A stretch of DNA of 64,000 bases. Origin: Shewanella sp. KX20019 (GTDB taxonomy: Bacteria > Pseudomonadota > Gammaproteobacteria > Enterobacterales > Shewanellaceae). Of the stretch, positions 1-8,838 are shown in pieces. Location of the stretch: the NCBI RefSeq assembly GCF_016757755.1, contig NZ_CP068437.1, positions 806,001 to 870,000 of the forward strand, written 5' to 3'. The notes beneath the pieces were generated by a model that saw only the letters and a list, made by a program, of their open reading frames with translations, did no database searches and had not been told where the DNA came from. The translations under genes were made by a program, and so were the position numbers. Each line of letters begins with the position of its first letter. Position 1 is the first letter of the stretch.

Positions 1-766
1 AGCGCTGTATTTCACAGCTTTTAAAAGTATCTTAACCAAAGAGATAAACCGTTTTACCCGTATTTGGATCCAAACTCTAGTACCGCCGGCTATCAGCATG
101 ACCTTGTATTTCCTTATATTTGGTAATTTGGTCGGTAAACGTATTGGTGAGATGGGCGGTGTATCTTATATGGAGTTTATTGCACCAGGTTTAATCATGA
201 TGGCGGTGATTACCAGCTCCTATTCTAATGTAGCCTCCTCGTTTTTTAGTGCCAAATTTCAGCGTAACTTAGAGGAACTTATTGTTGCCCCTGTGCCGCA
301 CTATGTGATTATTGCCGGTTATGTCGGGGGCGGTGTTGCTCGTGGTTTATGTGTGGGTGCGATAGTGACGTTGGTAGCGATGTTCTTTGTTGATATCAGC
401 ATCCAGCACGCAGGATTAGTGGCGGTTACTGTGTTCTTAACTGCGGTATTATTTGCCTTAGGTGGATTAATCAACGCTATTTTTGCCAAGAGTTATGACG
501 ATATCAGTATTGTTCCGACGTTTGTACTGACGCCGCTGACCTATTTAGGTGGCGTATTTTACTCACTATCGCTACTGCCTGACTTCTGGCAGGGCGTGTC
601 GGCGCTAAACCCTGTGGTATACATGATCAACGTATTTCGCTTTGGGTTCTTAGGCTATGCGGATATGAGCGTACCGTTCTCAATTGCGGTAATGGTCGGG
701 TTCTGTGTCAGCTTGTGGAGCTTAGCGTATTACCTTATCTCACGTGGTATCGGTTTAAGAAGTTAA
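1..766 (+). CDS. yadH: ABC-2 type transporter permease, YadH family (5' end outside window)
   Basis: This is the membrane permease of an ABC-2 exporter that would pair with a YadG-type ATPase, probably encoded just upstream. The reading frame is open from base 2, before the first ATG at 98, and reads through a stretch closely matching the N-terminus of E. coli YadH as I recall it, so only a few N-terminal residues are missing. Several hydrophobic segments are visible, and the conserved stretch PLTYLGGVFYSL lies near the C-terminus. The exported substrate is not known for this family. A strong terminator follows the stop codon. Confidence 0.88.
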   Translation, partial: ALYFTAFKSILTKEINRFTRIWIQTLVPPAISMTLYFLIFGNLVGKRIGEMGGVSYMEFIAPGLIMMAVITSSYSNVASSFFSAKFQRNLEELIVAPVPHYVIIAGYVGGGVARGLCVGAIVTLVAMFFVDISIQHAGLVAVTVFLTAVLFALGGLINAIFAKSYDDISIVPTFVLTPLTYLGGVFYSLSLLPDFWQGVSALNPVVYMINVFRFGFLGYADMSVPFSIAVMVGFCVSLWSLAYYLISRGIGLRS

Positions 767-790
767 CTGAAAACGCCTGCAATAAAAAAA

Positions 791-817
791 GCCAACAATC
801 AAATTGTTGGCTTTTTT
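791..817 (+). terminator. Rho-independent terminator after yadH
   Basis: A perfect 9-bp stem, GCCAACAAT paired with ATTGTTGGC, encloses a 3-nt loop and is followed by a run of six T. An A run on the other side means it could also serve the minus-strand gene that ends at 844. Confidence 0.9.
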
Positions 818-843
818 ATGGCATATTTTGTGAGGAGGCATGG

Positions 844-1185
844 CTAATTTTGCTCGATAAATGCCACTATCTCGAATAGCTGTTCAATGGTATTTAGCGT
901 CAACTTACTAGTACAGCAGTGGCCGTTTTGACTGGCGTATAGTTGAACAGAATGACGCAGTTCACCTAAAGAAAGTTGTGCAGAGGCACATTGGAGCCTT
1001 GGAGGGTGATCCTCAATAATCAGATAACTATCACCGCAATAATCGATAATAAAGCTATCTTGTAGCACACCAAGCAACTCTGTTTTCTCAAACCAATCTG
1101 GCAGCGATTCGAGTCGCAGCAGTTCATTGCTATTTTTTTGTAGCAGTATGATAGGCCAGCTTACTTGCTCTAATGTGAACATCAT
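844..1185 (-). CDS. Small hypothetical protein (113 aa)
   Basis: I do not recognise this protein. It is soluble-looking, with no signal peptide or membrane segment, and contains a CC pair (GHCCTSK) and alternating hydrophobic strands. A TTG start at 1209 would overlap the upstream gene by 19 bases. The ATG at 1185 lies a few bases after the upstream stop (1191) and is the more likely start. It probably forms a two-gene unit with the 1191-1592 gene. It may belong to one of the small DUF families restricted to Shewanella and relatives, but that is a guess. Confidence 0.6.
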   Translation of the reverse strand: MMFTLEQVSWPIILLQKNSNELLRLESLPDWFEKTELLGVLQDSFIIDYCGDSYLIIEDHPPRLQCASAQLSLGELRHSVQLYASQNGHCCTSKLTLNTIEQLFEIVAFIEQN

Positions 1186-1190
1186 GAGAG

Positions 1191-1592
1191 TTACAGTTTC
1201 AGAAGCCAAGGGTATTGTATTTGGCAGGCGTAGTCGCTATACGCTTTAGTTTTATCTTCTATGCTATCAGCGATGCCAAACGCATAGCCTTTGACGTAAA
1301 CTAGCACATAAAAAGCTCGTTGTTGACCGTTATCATAGGGTTTTAGCAGCGTATTTAGGCGCAAGTTCAGGGCTATATTATCAATTTTATTGCCATCGCT
1401 CATCGCCAGCTTTGAACAGACTAGCATGTCGGTGATCTCTTTTTTTTCTAGTACCTTATTAGCTGTAGAGATAAAGCCATGCATTCCCATACCACCGCGA
1501 CTAGCGATAATACTCTGTAAGGTGATGTAGGCTAGACTTGTGCCTAATAGCAATCCAAAGATGAAGAGAGTGATATAACTGAGTTTGCGCAT
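1191..1592 (-). CDS. Hypothetical membrane-anchored protein (133 aa)
   Basis: The protein has one N-terminal hydrophobic segment (about residues 5-28, after MRKLSY), a GGMGMHG stretch and then a soluble domain that would lie in the periplasm. No family is recognised. It sits directly upstream of the 113-aa gene on the same strand with only a few bases between them, so the two are probably co-transcribed. Start is an ATG at 1592. Confidence 0.6.
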   Translation of the reverse strand: MRKLSYITLFIFGLLLGTSLAYITLQSIIASRGGMGMHGFISTANKVLEKKEITDMLVCSKLAMSDGNKIDNIALNLRLNTLLKPYDNGQQRAFYVLVYVKGYAFGIADSIEDKTKAYSDYACQIQYPWLLKL

Positions 1593-1714
1593 GATATTAC
1601 CGGGGTTTAGTGTCGGGCTAATAATATATTAACCCAGAGGCTTACAAAGCGGGGCGCTGATGTGTATTTTTGTGGTGTTTGTTGGCAAGACATTCAGGTA
1701 TTAAGCGTAAATCG

Positions 1715-2221
1715 TTACTCTATTGCGGTCGTTTCTAGGGCAATTTGTTGTTTGCGATCATCTAACAGAATAATCGTGGTCGTGTTACTGGCAATGAGGT
1801 TGTCGAAGTGCGAATTCATCTCTTGAATTGATTCCATATATTCAGGATCGGTGGTTTTCTTTTTCTGCCAATAGCGATTACGTTCCAGTTTTTGCAGTTC
1901 ACTGGCTCTTAATATTTCAAAATAGCTATTCTCTTGTTTTAAGCGGTACATCTCACTGTCTAACAACTGTAGTAGGCGCTCTTTTGAAATAGTCTTTTTT
2001 TGTAATAATGCCTGCAGAGGATCGAGAGTTGTGATGGGTTTATCTGAATCTGTCTCGGTGGTAATGCCGAGTTCATACTCGATTTTATGCTGGCGAAACT
2101 CTTTTGGGCAGGAGTGTTGGCTAAAGACGATCTTGTCACCTTTAATACATTTAAAAATACTGTTGGCTGCTACGTATCCGCTAAAGACTAAGCAAAGTAT
2201 TGATAATATGACTTTCGCCAT
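1715..2221 (-). CDS. Secreted DUF4124-like protein (168 aa)
   Basis: A short signal peptide (MAKVILSILCLVFSG, cut near VAANS) precedes a small domain with the pattern IFKCIKGDKIVFSQHSCP. This resembles the DUF4124 fold common in exported gammaproteobacterial proteins of unknown role (aromatic-x-C, short hairpin, second Cys). A long charged helix follows (about residues 80-150). The open frame extends upstream to a TTG at 2242, but the ATG at 2221 gives a clean signal peptide and has an AAGGA motif about 11 bases upstream. Function unknown. Confidence 0.62.
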   Translation of the reverse strand: MAKVILSILCLVFSGYVAANSIFKCIKGDKIVFSQHSCPKEFRQHKIEYELGITTETDSDKPITTLDPLQALLQKKTISKERLLQLLDSEMYRLKQENSYFEILRASELQKLERNRYWQKKKTTDPEYMESIQEMNSHFDNLIASNTTTIILLDDRKQQIALETTAIE

Positions 2222-2564
2222 TGGGCTAAACATCCTTTTCAACTCAAGCGCTATTATTTATCGACAATTACAATAAGCGTGTGTATTCCGTACCTTGCTT
2301 TCCATATTGATACAGGGCGACTCATTTGTGACTAACATACTATGGCTGAACTTAGAGCATAACACCAGTTTTTTGACGCTCGATTACTATGAATAGATGT
2401 GTAGTAAAAAGGATAAACGTATTTTGCTGGAGCTAGAATACAAATGTTGACGGAGCCAAGCTGTGGGACTGTATGACTTGAATGGGTGGCTTACTAATTG
2501 CTGTAATGAAATATTGAATTGTAGGCTTATTTGGCTCAAAACAGAGGTTTTGAGCCAAATATAA
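2222..2564. other. Intergenic region upstream of the DUF4124-like gene and downstream of panC
   Basis: I see no credible gene here; the only open frame is antisense to the neighbouring gene. The region holds the promoter side of the 1715-2221 gene and, at its right end, the hairpin listed separately. Confidence 0.5.
2529..2560 (-). terminator. Perfect 14-bp hairpin just after panC
   Basis: The arms ATTTGGCTCAAAAC and GTTTTGAGCCAAAT are perfectly complementary around an AGAG loop and lie 5 bases beyond the panC stop. There is no good T run on the minus strand, so it may act as a weak terminator or as an mRNA 3'-end stabilising hairpin. Confidence 0.6.
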
Positions 2565-3413
2565 CTAGGGCAATTTTACGATGAGGTTATCAATTAAGCG
2601 TGTATCACCCATATAAGCGGCCACCAAAATGACTAATTCTCGATCACTACTTTGTGCCTTGCTGAAGGTCTTAGCATGACGAATATCAAGATAATCATTT
2701 TTAAACCCAGCTGCAGTAATTGCTGTCTCAGCAGCTTCAATAACCTCACCAAGCTGTTTGCCTCTGCTTAGCTCCGCAGCCATGTTATCTAAGGTTTGTT
2801 TCAACACCGCCGCTTGTTGCTTTTGCGCTGCAGTTAAGTATCCATTGCGTGAGCTCATCGCAAGGCCTGAGGTTTCACGGATGGTTTCAACACCGACAAT
2901 CTCAATCGGCATCGACAGATCTTCAACCATGGTTTTTATCACCAGCAGTTGCTGGAAGTCTTTTTGGCCAAAAACCGCTATATCGGGTTGTACGATATTA
3001 AACAGCTTACACACAATTGTGGCAACACCGCGGAAATGTCCTGGGCGGCTTTCACCACACAATTGATCAGAGATCAGCGGTACTTCTACAAGCGTTTGTG
3101 CGTCCAAACCCTTAGGGTAGATGATGGCGGGGGTTGGCGTGAATAATAGCTCAGCACCAGCTTCGATTAAAGCGGTTTGATCGTCCGCTAAGGTTCTTGG
3201 ATAGGCATCTAGATCTTCATTCTGACCAAACTGCATTGGATTGACGAAGATAGAAGCGATCACATGATCTGCACGCAATCTGGCTTCTTTAATTAAGGTT
3301 AGGTGCCCAAGATGTAAGTTGCCCATCGTGGGCACGAAGGCAACAGTTTCGCCTTTAATGCGCCATGCACGGACTTGCTCGCGAATAGCGCTAATTGATT
3401 TTGTGGTGATCAT
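2565..3413 (-). CDS. panC: Pantothenate synthetase PanC
   Basis: PanC condenses pantoate and beta-alanine with ATP hydrolysis to AMP, the last step of pantothenate (vitamin B5) synthesis in the cytoplasm. The N-terminal nucleotidyl-transferase signature VPTMGNLHLGHL holds the HIGH-type motif, and the KMSKS-equivalent SGLAMSSRN is present near residue 185. At 282 aa it is the normal family length. It follows panB on the same strand with a gap of about 58 bases, the usual panBC pairing. Confidence 0.97.
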   Translation of the reverse strand: MITTKSISAIREQVRAWRIKGETVAFVPTMGNLHLGHLTLIKEARLRADHVIASIFVNPMQFGQNEDLDAYPRTLADDQTALIEAGAELLFTPTPAIIYPKGLDAQTLVEVPLISDQLCGESRPGHFRGVATIVCKLFNIVQPDIAVFGQKDFQQLLVIKTMVEDLSMPIEIVGVETIRETSGLAMSSRNGYLTAAQKQQAAVLKQTLDNMAAELSRGKQLGEVIEAAETAITAAGFKNDYLDIRHAKTFSKAQSSDRELVILVAAYMGDTRLIDNLIVKLP

Positions 3414-3471
3414 TATACGACTGCTCTAACACTGACAAAAATTAATACTGAAAGGCTGATAACAAAAATAC

Positions 3472-4266
3472 TTAACTAAAAGTATGTTCTTCAGCCGGAA
3501 AAATACCTTGAGCCACTTCGTCAATATAGGCACGAACAGCGCTGCGGATCTCGCCCGTTTGCTTGAGGTAGTTTTTCGAAAAACGTGGAATATAGCCACT
3601 TGAAATGCCTAAAACGTCATGCATAACCAAGATTTGTCCGTCAGTGTCTGCACCAGCGCCGATACCGATAACCGGGATCGTTAATGCATCTGTAATGGTT
3701 TTGGCTAAAGGAGCGGGGATACACTCAACGACAAGCAGTTGTGCTCCAGCGGCTTCCAGGGCCTTTGCTTCATCGAGAATGCGCTGGGCATTATCGGCAT
3801 CACGGCCTTGAATCTTAAAGCCACCAAATACATGTACCGACTGTGGTGTTAAGCCCAAGTGGGCGCAAACAGGAATACCGCGTTCGGTTAGCATCTTGAC
3901 ACTTTCGAGTAGCCAGTGGCCACCTTCAACTTTAACCATACTGGCACCCGCTTGCATCAGCGTGGTGGCATTGGTCATAGTCTGCTCAGGTGTTGCGTAA
4001 CTCATAAAAGGCATATCGGCAATAAGCAGAGCACGTTCAACGCCACGACGAACACATCGAGTATGGTAGGCAATATCGTCAACCGTTACTGGTAGTGTGT
4101 CGTTATGTCCTTGAAGTACCATTCCCATTGAATCACCGACTAATAAAACGTCAACACCTTCGCTATCGAATGCGTTGGCAAAGCTGGCATCATAAGCCGT
4201 TAATGCAGTGAATTTTTTGCCTTCAGTTTTGAAGGTTCTCAGTGTGGAACTCGTAATTTTAGACAT
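3472..4266 (-). CDS. panB: 3-methyl-2-oxobutanoate hydroxymethyltransferase PanB
   Basis: PanB transfers a hydroxymethyl group from 5,10-methylene-THF to alpha-ketoisovalerate to give ketopantoate, the first committed step of pantothenate synthesis. The family motif DVLLVGDSMGMVLQGH, with Mg-binding Asp residues, is present near residue 40, and the KVEGG and GIGAGADTDGQ stretches follow. At 264 aa it is full length. The gene is upstream of panC and probably heads the panBC transcript, since 131 bases separate it from folK. Confidence 0.97.
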   Translation of the reverse strand: MSKITSSTLRTFKTEGKKFTALTAYDASFANAFDSEGVDVLLVGDSMGMVLQGHNDTLPVTVDDIAYHTRCVRRGVERALLIADMPFMSYATPEQTMTNATTLMQAGASMVKVEGGHWLLESVKMLTERGIPVCAHLGLTPQSVHVFGGFKIQGRDADNAQRILDEAKALEAAGAQLLVVECIPAPLAKTITDALTIPVIGIGAGADTDGQILVMHDVLGISSGYIPRFSKNYLKQTGEIRSAVRAYIDEVAQGIFPAEEHTFS

Positions 4267-4397
4267 AGTGGTAATTTTAAAACCTAATTTGTGAAGTTGT
4301 TATATGCCAAGTTGGGCTGAACTTCAATGATCTCGGAATCAAACTTCTGTACTAACGCGGCTATTCTAGCAAAAATTTAGCTTGAAAATGACTTATC

Positions 4398-4877
4398 CTA
4401 TTTCGCGAGCTGTAACTCGGCGACTAAAGGTTCGGTTATCAAGCTGCCTAAGGGGGTTTTATCTGGCAATATTAGTGCTGGTGTTAAATCAAATAACGGT
4501 ACTAACACGAAGCTACGTTGCTTCATTCCGTAGTGGGGGACGGTCAATCTAGGTAGATTGATCTGTTCATTGCCGTAGAGCAGCAGATCTAAATCTAAGG
4601 TCCTAGGTCCCCAGCGTAACGTTCTGAGTCTACCCTGTTCATTTTCAATCTTTTGTAGTGCATCGAGTAAAGCGATGGGTGACAGATCGGTTTTAAAGCC
4701 TGCGACGGCATTAACATAATCGGGCTGCTCAACGTCACCCATGGGCACTGAGCGATAGTAAGGGGAGATGCAAAAAGAGGCGTCTTCGGCAATACTCAAC
4801 AATGCTTGGCACGCATTGTTGAGTTGTTCGATAGGCTGACTTAGGTTAGCGCCCAATGCAACATAGACCTGAATCAT
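4398..4877 (-). CDS. folK: HPPK, 6-hydroxymethyl-7,8-dihydropterin pyrophosphokinase FolK
   Basis: FolK transfers pyrophosphate from ATP to 6-hydroxymethyl-dihydropterin in folate synthesis. The N-terminal YVALGANLSQP and the signature RWGPRTLDLDLLLYG (two Mg-binding Asp residues) are intact, and the 159-aa length is typical. Its ATG overlaps the pcnB stop by one base (TAATG), implying translational coupling to pcnB as in many gammaproteobacteria. Confidence 0.97.
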   Translation of the reverse strand: MIQVYVALGANLSQPIEQLNNACQALLSIAEDASFCISPYYRSVPMGDVEQPDYVNAVAGFKTDLSPIALLDALQKIENEQGRLRTLRWGPRTLDLDLLLYGNEQINLPRLTVPHYGMKQRSFVLVPLFDLTPALILPDKTPLGSLITEPLVAELQLAK

Positions 4878-6268
4878 TACTCTGTAGGTTTAGGTGCTGC
4901 TTGTTCTGAAGGTTTGCGACGACGGCGTTGCGAATTACGGTTTCGTCCGCCTTTATTGGTTGATTTAGCAATAACATTGCGCTGATCTTCATTGCCTTCG
5001 ACAAAGCTCTTCCACCATGCAGAGTTCTTCGCCACGGCACCGCCTTCGGCTTCACCACGTAGTAAGAGTAGATCGTAAGCGGCTCTAAATTTAGGATGTT
5101 CAATAAATTTAAATGCCTTGGTGCCCCTGTTGCGCTCAAAACGCAGCTGTAGCTGCCATATATCTTTCGTTACCGAACTAAAGCGACGCGGAATACTGAT
5201 TGTACGGCATTGCTGCTCCATGATATCACCCATAGCTGCGGTGTATGCATCATAGAGACTTAAACCACTTTCAACTGCAATATCGTCTGCTCGCTGGGTT
5301 AACGGATACCAAAGCAGCGCTGCATAAAAGAATGCTGGAGTGACTGGTTTCTCTTGCTGAATGCGCAAGTCAGTATTTTCCATCATCTCTTGTAGCAATT
5401 TTGCAATCGGTCCATGAGGCGCCTCATTCAGTAGTGCATCGACTAACGGAAATAGCGGTGCAAACAGGCCAAAATCTCGCATCATGTTGTAGTTTTGTGC
5501 TGCTTTGCCAGCGAAGAATAACTTGAGGACCTCTTCGTACATACGTGCAGCAGGGATATCTTTTAACAGAGCTGCTAACTCTTTTATTGGATCAGCGGCT
5601 GCTGATTCAATCGTCATATCGAGTTTAGTCGCAAAACGCACTGCGCGAAGCATGCGTACAGGATCTTCGCGGTAGCGAGTCTCTGGATCGCCAATGAGAC
5701 GAATAGTACGCGATTCTAAATCTTGTAATCCGCCACCGTAGCTATGGATAGAGAAGTCGCTGATATCGTAATAGAGCGCATTGACCGTAAAGTCACGACG
5801 TTCAGCATCTTCGTCGATACTGCCGTAAACGTTGTCACGCAGCAGACGACCAGATTCATTAGTCTTAGATATTTTCTCTTCGCTATCGACGTGATGTCCA
5901 CGCAATGTGGCGACTTCGATAACATCGCGGCCAAACACAATATGCGCGAGACGAAAACGTCTGCCCACAAGGCGGCAGTTACGGAATAATCGCTTAATCT
6001 CTTCTGGCGTAGCATTGGTCACCACATCAAAATCTTTAGGCTGCATACCAAGTAGAATGTCACGTACCCCGCCACCGACTAAGTAGGCTTTAAAGCCTGA
6101 CTTATGGAGTCTGTATAGTACTTTGATCGCATTGTCGCTGATCTGTCTACGAGAAATTGAGTGCGCTTTACGAGGCACAACTTCTAAACTCAGACCGACC
6201 GGAGTATTTTCTTCAGCTTTTGAACTATCAAATAACTGTTTACAGAATTGGCTAATACGGCGAAAAAT
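4877..6268 (-). CDS. pcnB: Poly(A) polymerase I PcnB, probable AUU start
   Basis: PcnB adds poly(A) tails to RNA 3' ends and so controls decay of mRNA and regulatory RNA. The nucleotidyltransferase core VGGGVRDILLG and the DFDVVTNATPEE metal-binding motif are present, as is the basic C-terminus (KGGRNRNSQRRRRKP). A GTG at 6178 would give 433 aa and cut off a conserved N-terminus. In-frame sequence continues upstream to a stop at 6290-6292 and encodes FRRISQFCKQLFDSS, which aligns with the recalled E. coli PcnB N-terminus. The only matching start is the ATT at 6266-6268, with an AGAGGT Shine-Dalgarno 6 bases upstream. This gives 463 aa, close to the 465 aa of E. coli. E. coli pcnB is a known case of AUU initiation. 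Confidence 0.92.
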   Translation of the reverse strand: MFRRISQFCKQLFDSSKAEENTPVGLSLEVVPRKAHSISRRQISDNAIKVLYRLHKSGFKAYLVGGGVRDILLGMQPKDFDVVTNATPEEIKRLFRNCRLVGRRFRLAHIVFGRDVIEVATLRGHHVDSEEKISKTNESGRLLRDNVYGSIDEDAERRDFTVNALYYDISDFSIHSYGGGLQDLESRTIRLIGDPETRYREDPVRMLRAVRFATKLDMTIESAAADPIKELAALLKDIPAARMYEEVLKLFFAGKAAQNYNMMRDFGLFAPLFPLVDALLNEAPHGPIAKLLQEMMENTDLRIQQEKPVTPAFFYAALLWYPLTQRADDIAVESGLSLYDAYTAAMGDIMEQQCRTISIPRRFSSVTKDIWQLQLRFERNRGTKAFKFIEHPKFRAAYDLLLLRGEAEGGAVAKNSAWWKSFVEGNEDQRNVIAKSTNKGGRNRNSQRRRRKPSEQAAPKPTE

Positions 6269-6280
6269 GGGACACCTCTG
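6266..6280 (-). promoter_or_regulatory. Ribosome binding site and AUU start of pcnB
   Basis: On the minus strand the order is AGAGGT, six bases, then ATT TTT CGC CGT. No ATG, GTG or TTG occurs in frame between the upstream stop (6290-6292) and the GTG at 6178. The strong Shine-Dalgarno placed correctly for a non-canonical codon supports AUU initiation, which would limit translation and make it sensitive to IF3. Confidence 0.75.
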
Positions 6281-6355
6281 ATTTGGATCTTAACTTAGGT
6301 AAAAACAAGTGGGCTATGATAACCCAATTAAAGCTCAATGAGTATACGATTCAGT

Positions 6356-7234
6356 TCACGGAACAAGGAGTATTTCAGATCGCCTTGGCACCTTACTTAA
6401 ATCGAACTGATTGATAGCCTGTTCTAGCATCTTGCTGACCTGTGCTTCAGTAGACACTTCCGCTTGGCCCAAAAAGCGTAAAGCCGCATTAATACTGGCT
6501 TGTGGCTTTAGGACATCAATTGCAGCGGCATGGTTTTGTTTGGACAGTTTACGGCCCTTTTCGGCACAGGCTAAAGGCAGATGCAGCCAATCTGGACTTG
6601 GTTGTTTTAACACTTTAAACAGGCTTTCTTGACGGCAAGTGGGCTCAAGCAGGTCTGAGCCTCGAACCACCTCGGTGATCTGTTGATGGATATCGTCAAG
6701 CACTACGGCTAGCTGGTAGGCATAGAGGCCGTCACTGCGCTTAATAATAAAATCTTCAGCGGCGAACTGACTATCAACCTCAATGATCCCTTTTATCTGA
6801 TCTCGAAATTTCGCCACGCCATAGCGGTTACGAATGCGGATGGCGCCCACTTTATGTGGCTGAGCAAGTCTGCCACAACGTCCATCATAACTGCCGCCCA
6901 TGGCTTTAATCTCTTTGCGAGTGCATTGGCAATAGTAAGCATTGTCAGATGTCAGTAATTGGTTGATTTGCCGCTGATATATTTCAAGGCGCTGGCTTTG
7001 ATAAAGCACAGAATTGTCCCAATGCAGACCATAAGCTTCTAGGGTGCTAAGGATTTGACTACTGGCACCTACAATCTCTCGTGGTGGGTCGATATCTTCG
7101 ATACGCAGCAGCCATTGGCCCTTCATAGAACGGGCACGCAAAAAACTGCCGAGGGCAGCTATCAATGAACCGAAATGAAGTGGACCAGATGGGGACGGTG
7201 CAAAGCGACCGATATAGGGCGTTGAGTTAACCAT
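6356..7234 (-). CDS. gluQ: Glutamyl-Q tRNA(Asp) synthetase
   Basis: This is a truncated glutamyl-tRNA synthetase paralogue that attaches glutamate to queuosine in the anticodon of tRNA-Asp. The Rossmann-type catalytic domain starts with GRFAPSPSGPLHFGSL (HIGH region), contains the zinc-site cysteines in CQCTRKE and YDGRC, and ends with KLSKQ in place of KMSKS. No anticodon-binding domain is present, consistent with the 292-aa length of the GluQ-RS family. It lies downstream of dksA, the standard order in gammaproteobacteria. Confidence 0.95.
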   Translation of the reverse strand: MVNSTPYIGRFAPSPSGPLHFGSLIAALGSFLRARSMKGQWLLRIEDIDPPREIVGASSQILSTLEAYGLHWDNSVLYQSQRLEIYQRQINQLLTSDNAYYCQCTRKEIKAMGGSYDGRCGRLAQPHKVGAIRIRNRYGVAKFRDQIKGIIEVDSQFAAEDFIIKRSDGLYAYQLAVVLDDIHQQITEVVRGSDLLEPTCRQESLFKVLKQPSPDWLHLPLACAEKGRKLSKQNHAAAIDVLKPQASINAALRFLGQAEVSTEAQVSKMLEQAINQFDLSKVPRRSEILLVP

Positions 7235-7290
7235 TCAATATGTACAGAAACAAAAGAGCGGAGCAAGTGCCCCGCACCTTAAGATAGCGA

Positions 7291-7734
7291 TTATCCCGCC
7301 ATCTGCTTTTCTTTAATCTCAGCAAGTGTCTTACAGTCGATACACTGATCGGCCGTTGGACGCGCTTCTAATCGACGGATACCGATTTCGATACCGCAAG
7401 AGTTACAGAAACCAAAATCATCTTCTTCGATGATCTGTAGTGTCTTCTCAATCTTTTTGATTAGTTTACGTTCTCTATCGCGAGCACGTAATTCTAAACT
7501 AAACTCCTCTTCCTGAGCTGCGCGGTCGACAGGATCTGGGAAATTGGCCGCTTCGTCTTGCATGTGATTAAGAGTACGATCGACTTCTTCACGCAATTGG
7601 TTACGCCATGCTTCAAGAATTATTTTGAAGTGACCCAATTGGTCCTCGTTCATGTACTCCTCACCGGGTTTTTCCTGGTAAGGTTCTACACCTGCGATAG
7701 CGAGCACGCCGAGTTTTTTAGTGCCTTGTGGCAT
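7291..7734 (-). CDS. dksA: RNA polymerase-binding transcription factor DksA
   Basis: DksA binds the RNA polymerase secondary channel and works with ppGpp in the stringent response. The coiled-coil tip DPVDRAAQEEEF carries the essential DxxDxA motif, and the zinc finger CNSCG...CIDC is complete. The open frame reaches back to 7755, but the ATG at 7734 has an AGGAGA Shine-Dalgarno at the right distance and gives a 147-aa protein starting MPQGTKK, as expected for Shewanella. It is 56 bases upstream of gluQ. Confidence 0.97.
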   Translation of the reverse strand: MPQGTKKLGVLAIAGVEPYQEKPGEEYMNEDQLGHFKIILEAWRNQLREEVDRTLNHMQDEAANFPDPVDRAAQEEEFSLELRARDRERKLIKKIEKTLQIIEEDDFGFCNSCGIEIGIRRLEARPTADQCIDCKTLAEIKEKQMAG

Positions 7735-7894
7735 AACGCATCTCCTGTTAATCATTTGCGTTGTAGGGCGTCTGTATAATAACGGGCGCTATCTATACCA
7801 GAAACCCTCAGCATAGGCAAATAATTTGTGTTATCTGGACTCGATTCTTTGACTATGTCCGCTATTAAGAACAATTTCAACTGTATATTCTGAA

Positions 7895-8599
7895 TTAGAG
7901 GTTAACCGGACAGGATTTAACCAAACGGGCTGCTGTGGGCGATAAATCAGCACTATAAGCTATTACTTCAACCCCAGCGCGAGATGCTTCGTCGAGTAAT
8001 TTGGCATATGCAGGGTCAATATGAGCAGCGGCTTTGACCGAGTGTATTCCTGTATGCTGAACAGCAAACAGTAGCACGGCTCTGTGGCCTTGTTGCACCA
8101 TCTGCATCAGCTCTCGTAAATGTTTCTGACCACGAGTGGTCACAGCATCTGGAAAGTATCCTTGTCCATCCTCAAGCAGGGTGCAACTTTTGACCTCTAC
8201 ATAGCAGTTAGGGCGATTGCTATCTGCTAATAAAATATCTATACGGCTGTTTTCACTGCCATATTTTACTTCACGGCGCAGTGACTCATAACCACAGAGC
8301 TCCTTTATAACGCCTGCATTTATAGCTTCCTCGGCTAAGGCGTTTGCGCGTCCGGTATTGATGCCTATCATGTCGCCAGCAGGTGTTTCAGCTAGCTCCC
8401 AAGTACGACTGTATTTACGCTTTGGATTATCAGAGACTGAAAACCAAACTTTATTTTCTGGAAACAAGCAATGACGCATCGAACCCGTATTAGGGCAGTG
8501 AATAGTGACTTCGCTACCATCTTCAAGGCTGATATCAGTTAGAAAACGTTTATATCGTTGGATAAGAATGCCGCATTCAAATGCTGGGTCAAATTCCAT
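7895..8599 (-). CDS. sfsA: DNA/RNA nuclease SfsA family protein
   Basis: SfsA was named for stimulation of sugar fermentation in E. coli and has an OB-type domain plus a nuclease-like fold. Conserved stretches include LIQRYKRFLTD, CPNTGSMR, EVKYGSENSRID, YVEVKS and YFPDAVTTRGQKHLREL, with Asp and the ExK pair as likely metal ligands. The ATG at 8599 (MEFDPAF) gives 234 aa, the same length as E. coli SfsA; the frame also has a GTG-type start four codons upstream. It precedes dksA on the same strand. Confidence 0.94.
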   Translation of the reverse strand: MEFDPAFECGILIQRYKRFLTDISLEDGSEVTIHCPNTGSMRHCLFPENKVWFSVSDNPKRKYSRTWELAETPAGDMIGINTGRANALAEEAINAGVIKELCGYESLRREVKYGSENSRIDILLADSNRPNCYVEVKSCTLLEDGQGYFPDAVTTRGQKHLRELMQMVQQGHRAVLLFAVQHTGIHSVKAAAHIDPAYAKLLDEASRAGVEVIAYSADLSPTAARLVKSCPVNL

Positions 8600-8838
8600 T
8601 TCTGTTACCAAAAGAGGGTCAATTTTCCGCTAGATTAACAGAGTTTATCTAGCGGCGATGAGAATTATTCATTCGCACAGCGATAGATTCAATAACTAAG
8701 TGACAGTTTGTATTCTAAAATGAACTTTGTTTTTTAGCCCCGACTTTAGATATCACTTGGGATCCAGTAAACTCAGCAGAAAATAATAAGCGAGTCGAGG
8801 CCACCCTTGCTGATCGATTCACATTTTAAGGACCGAAA

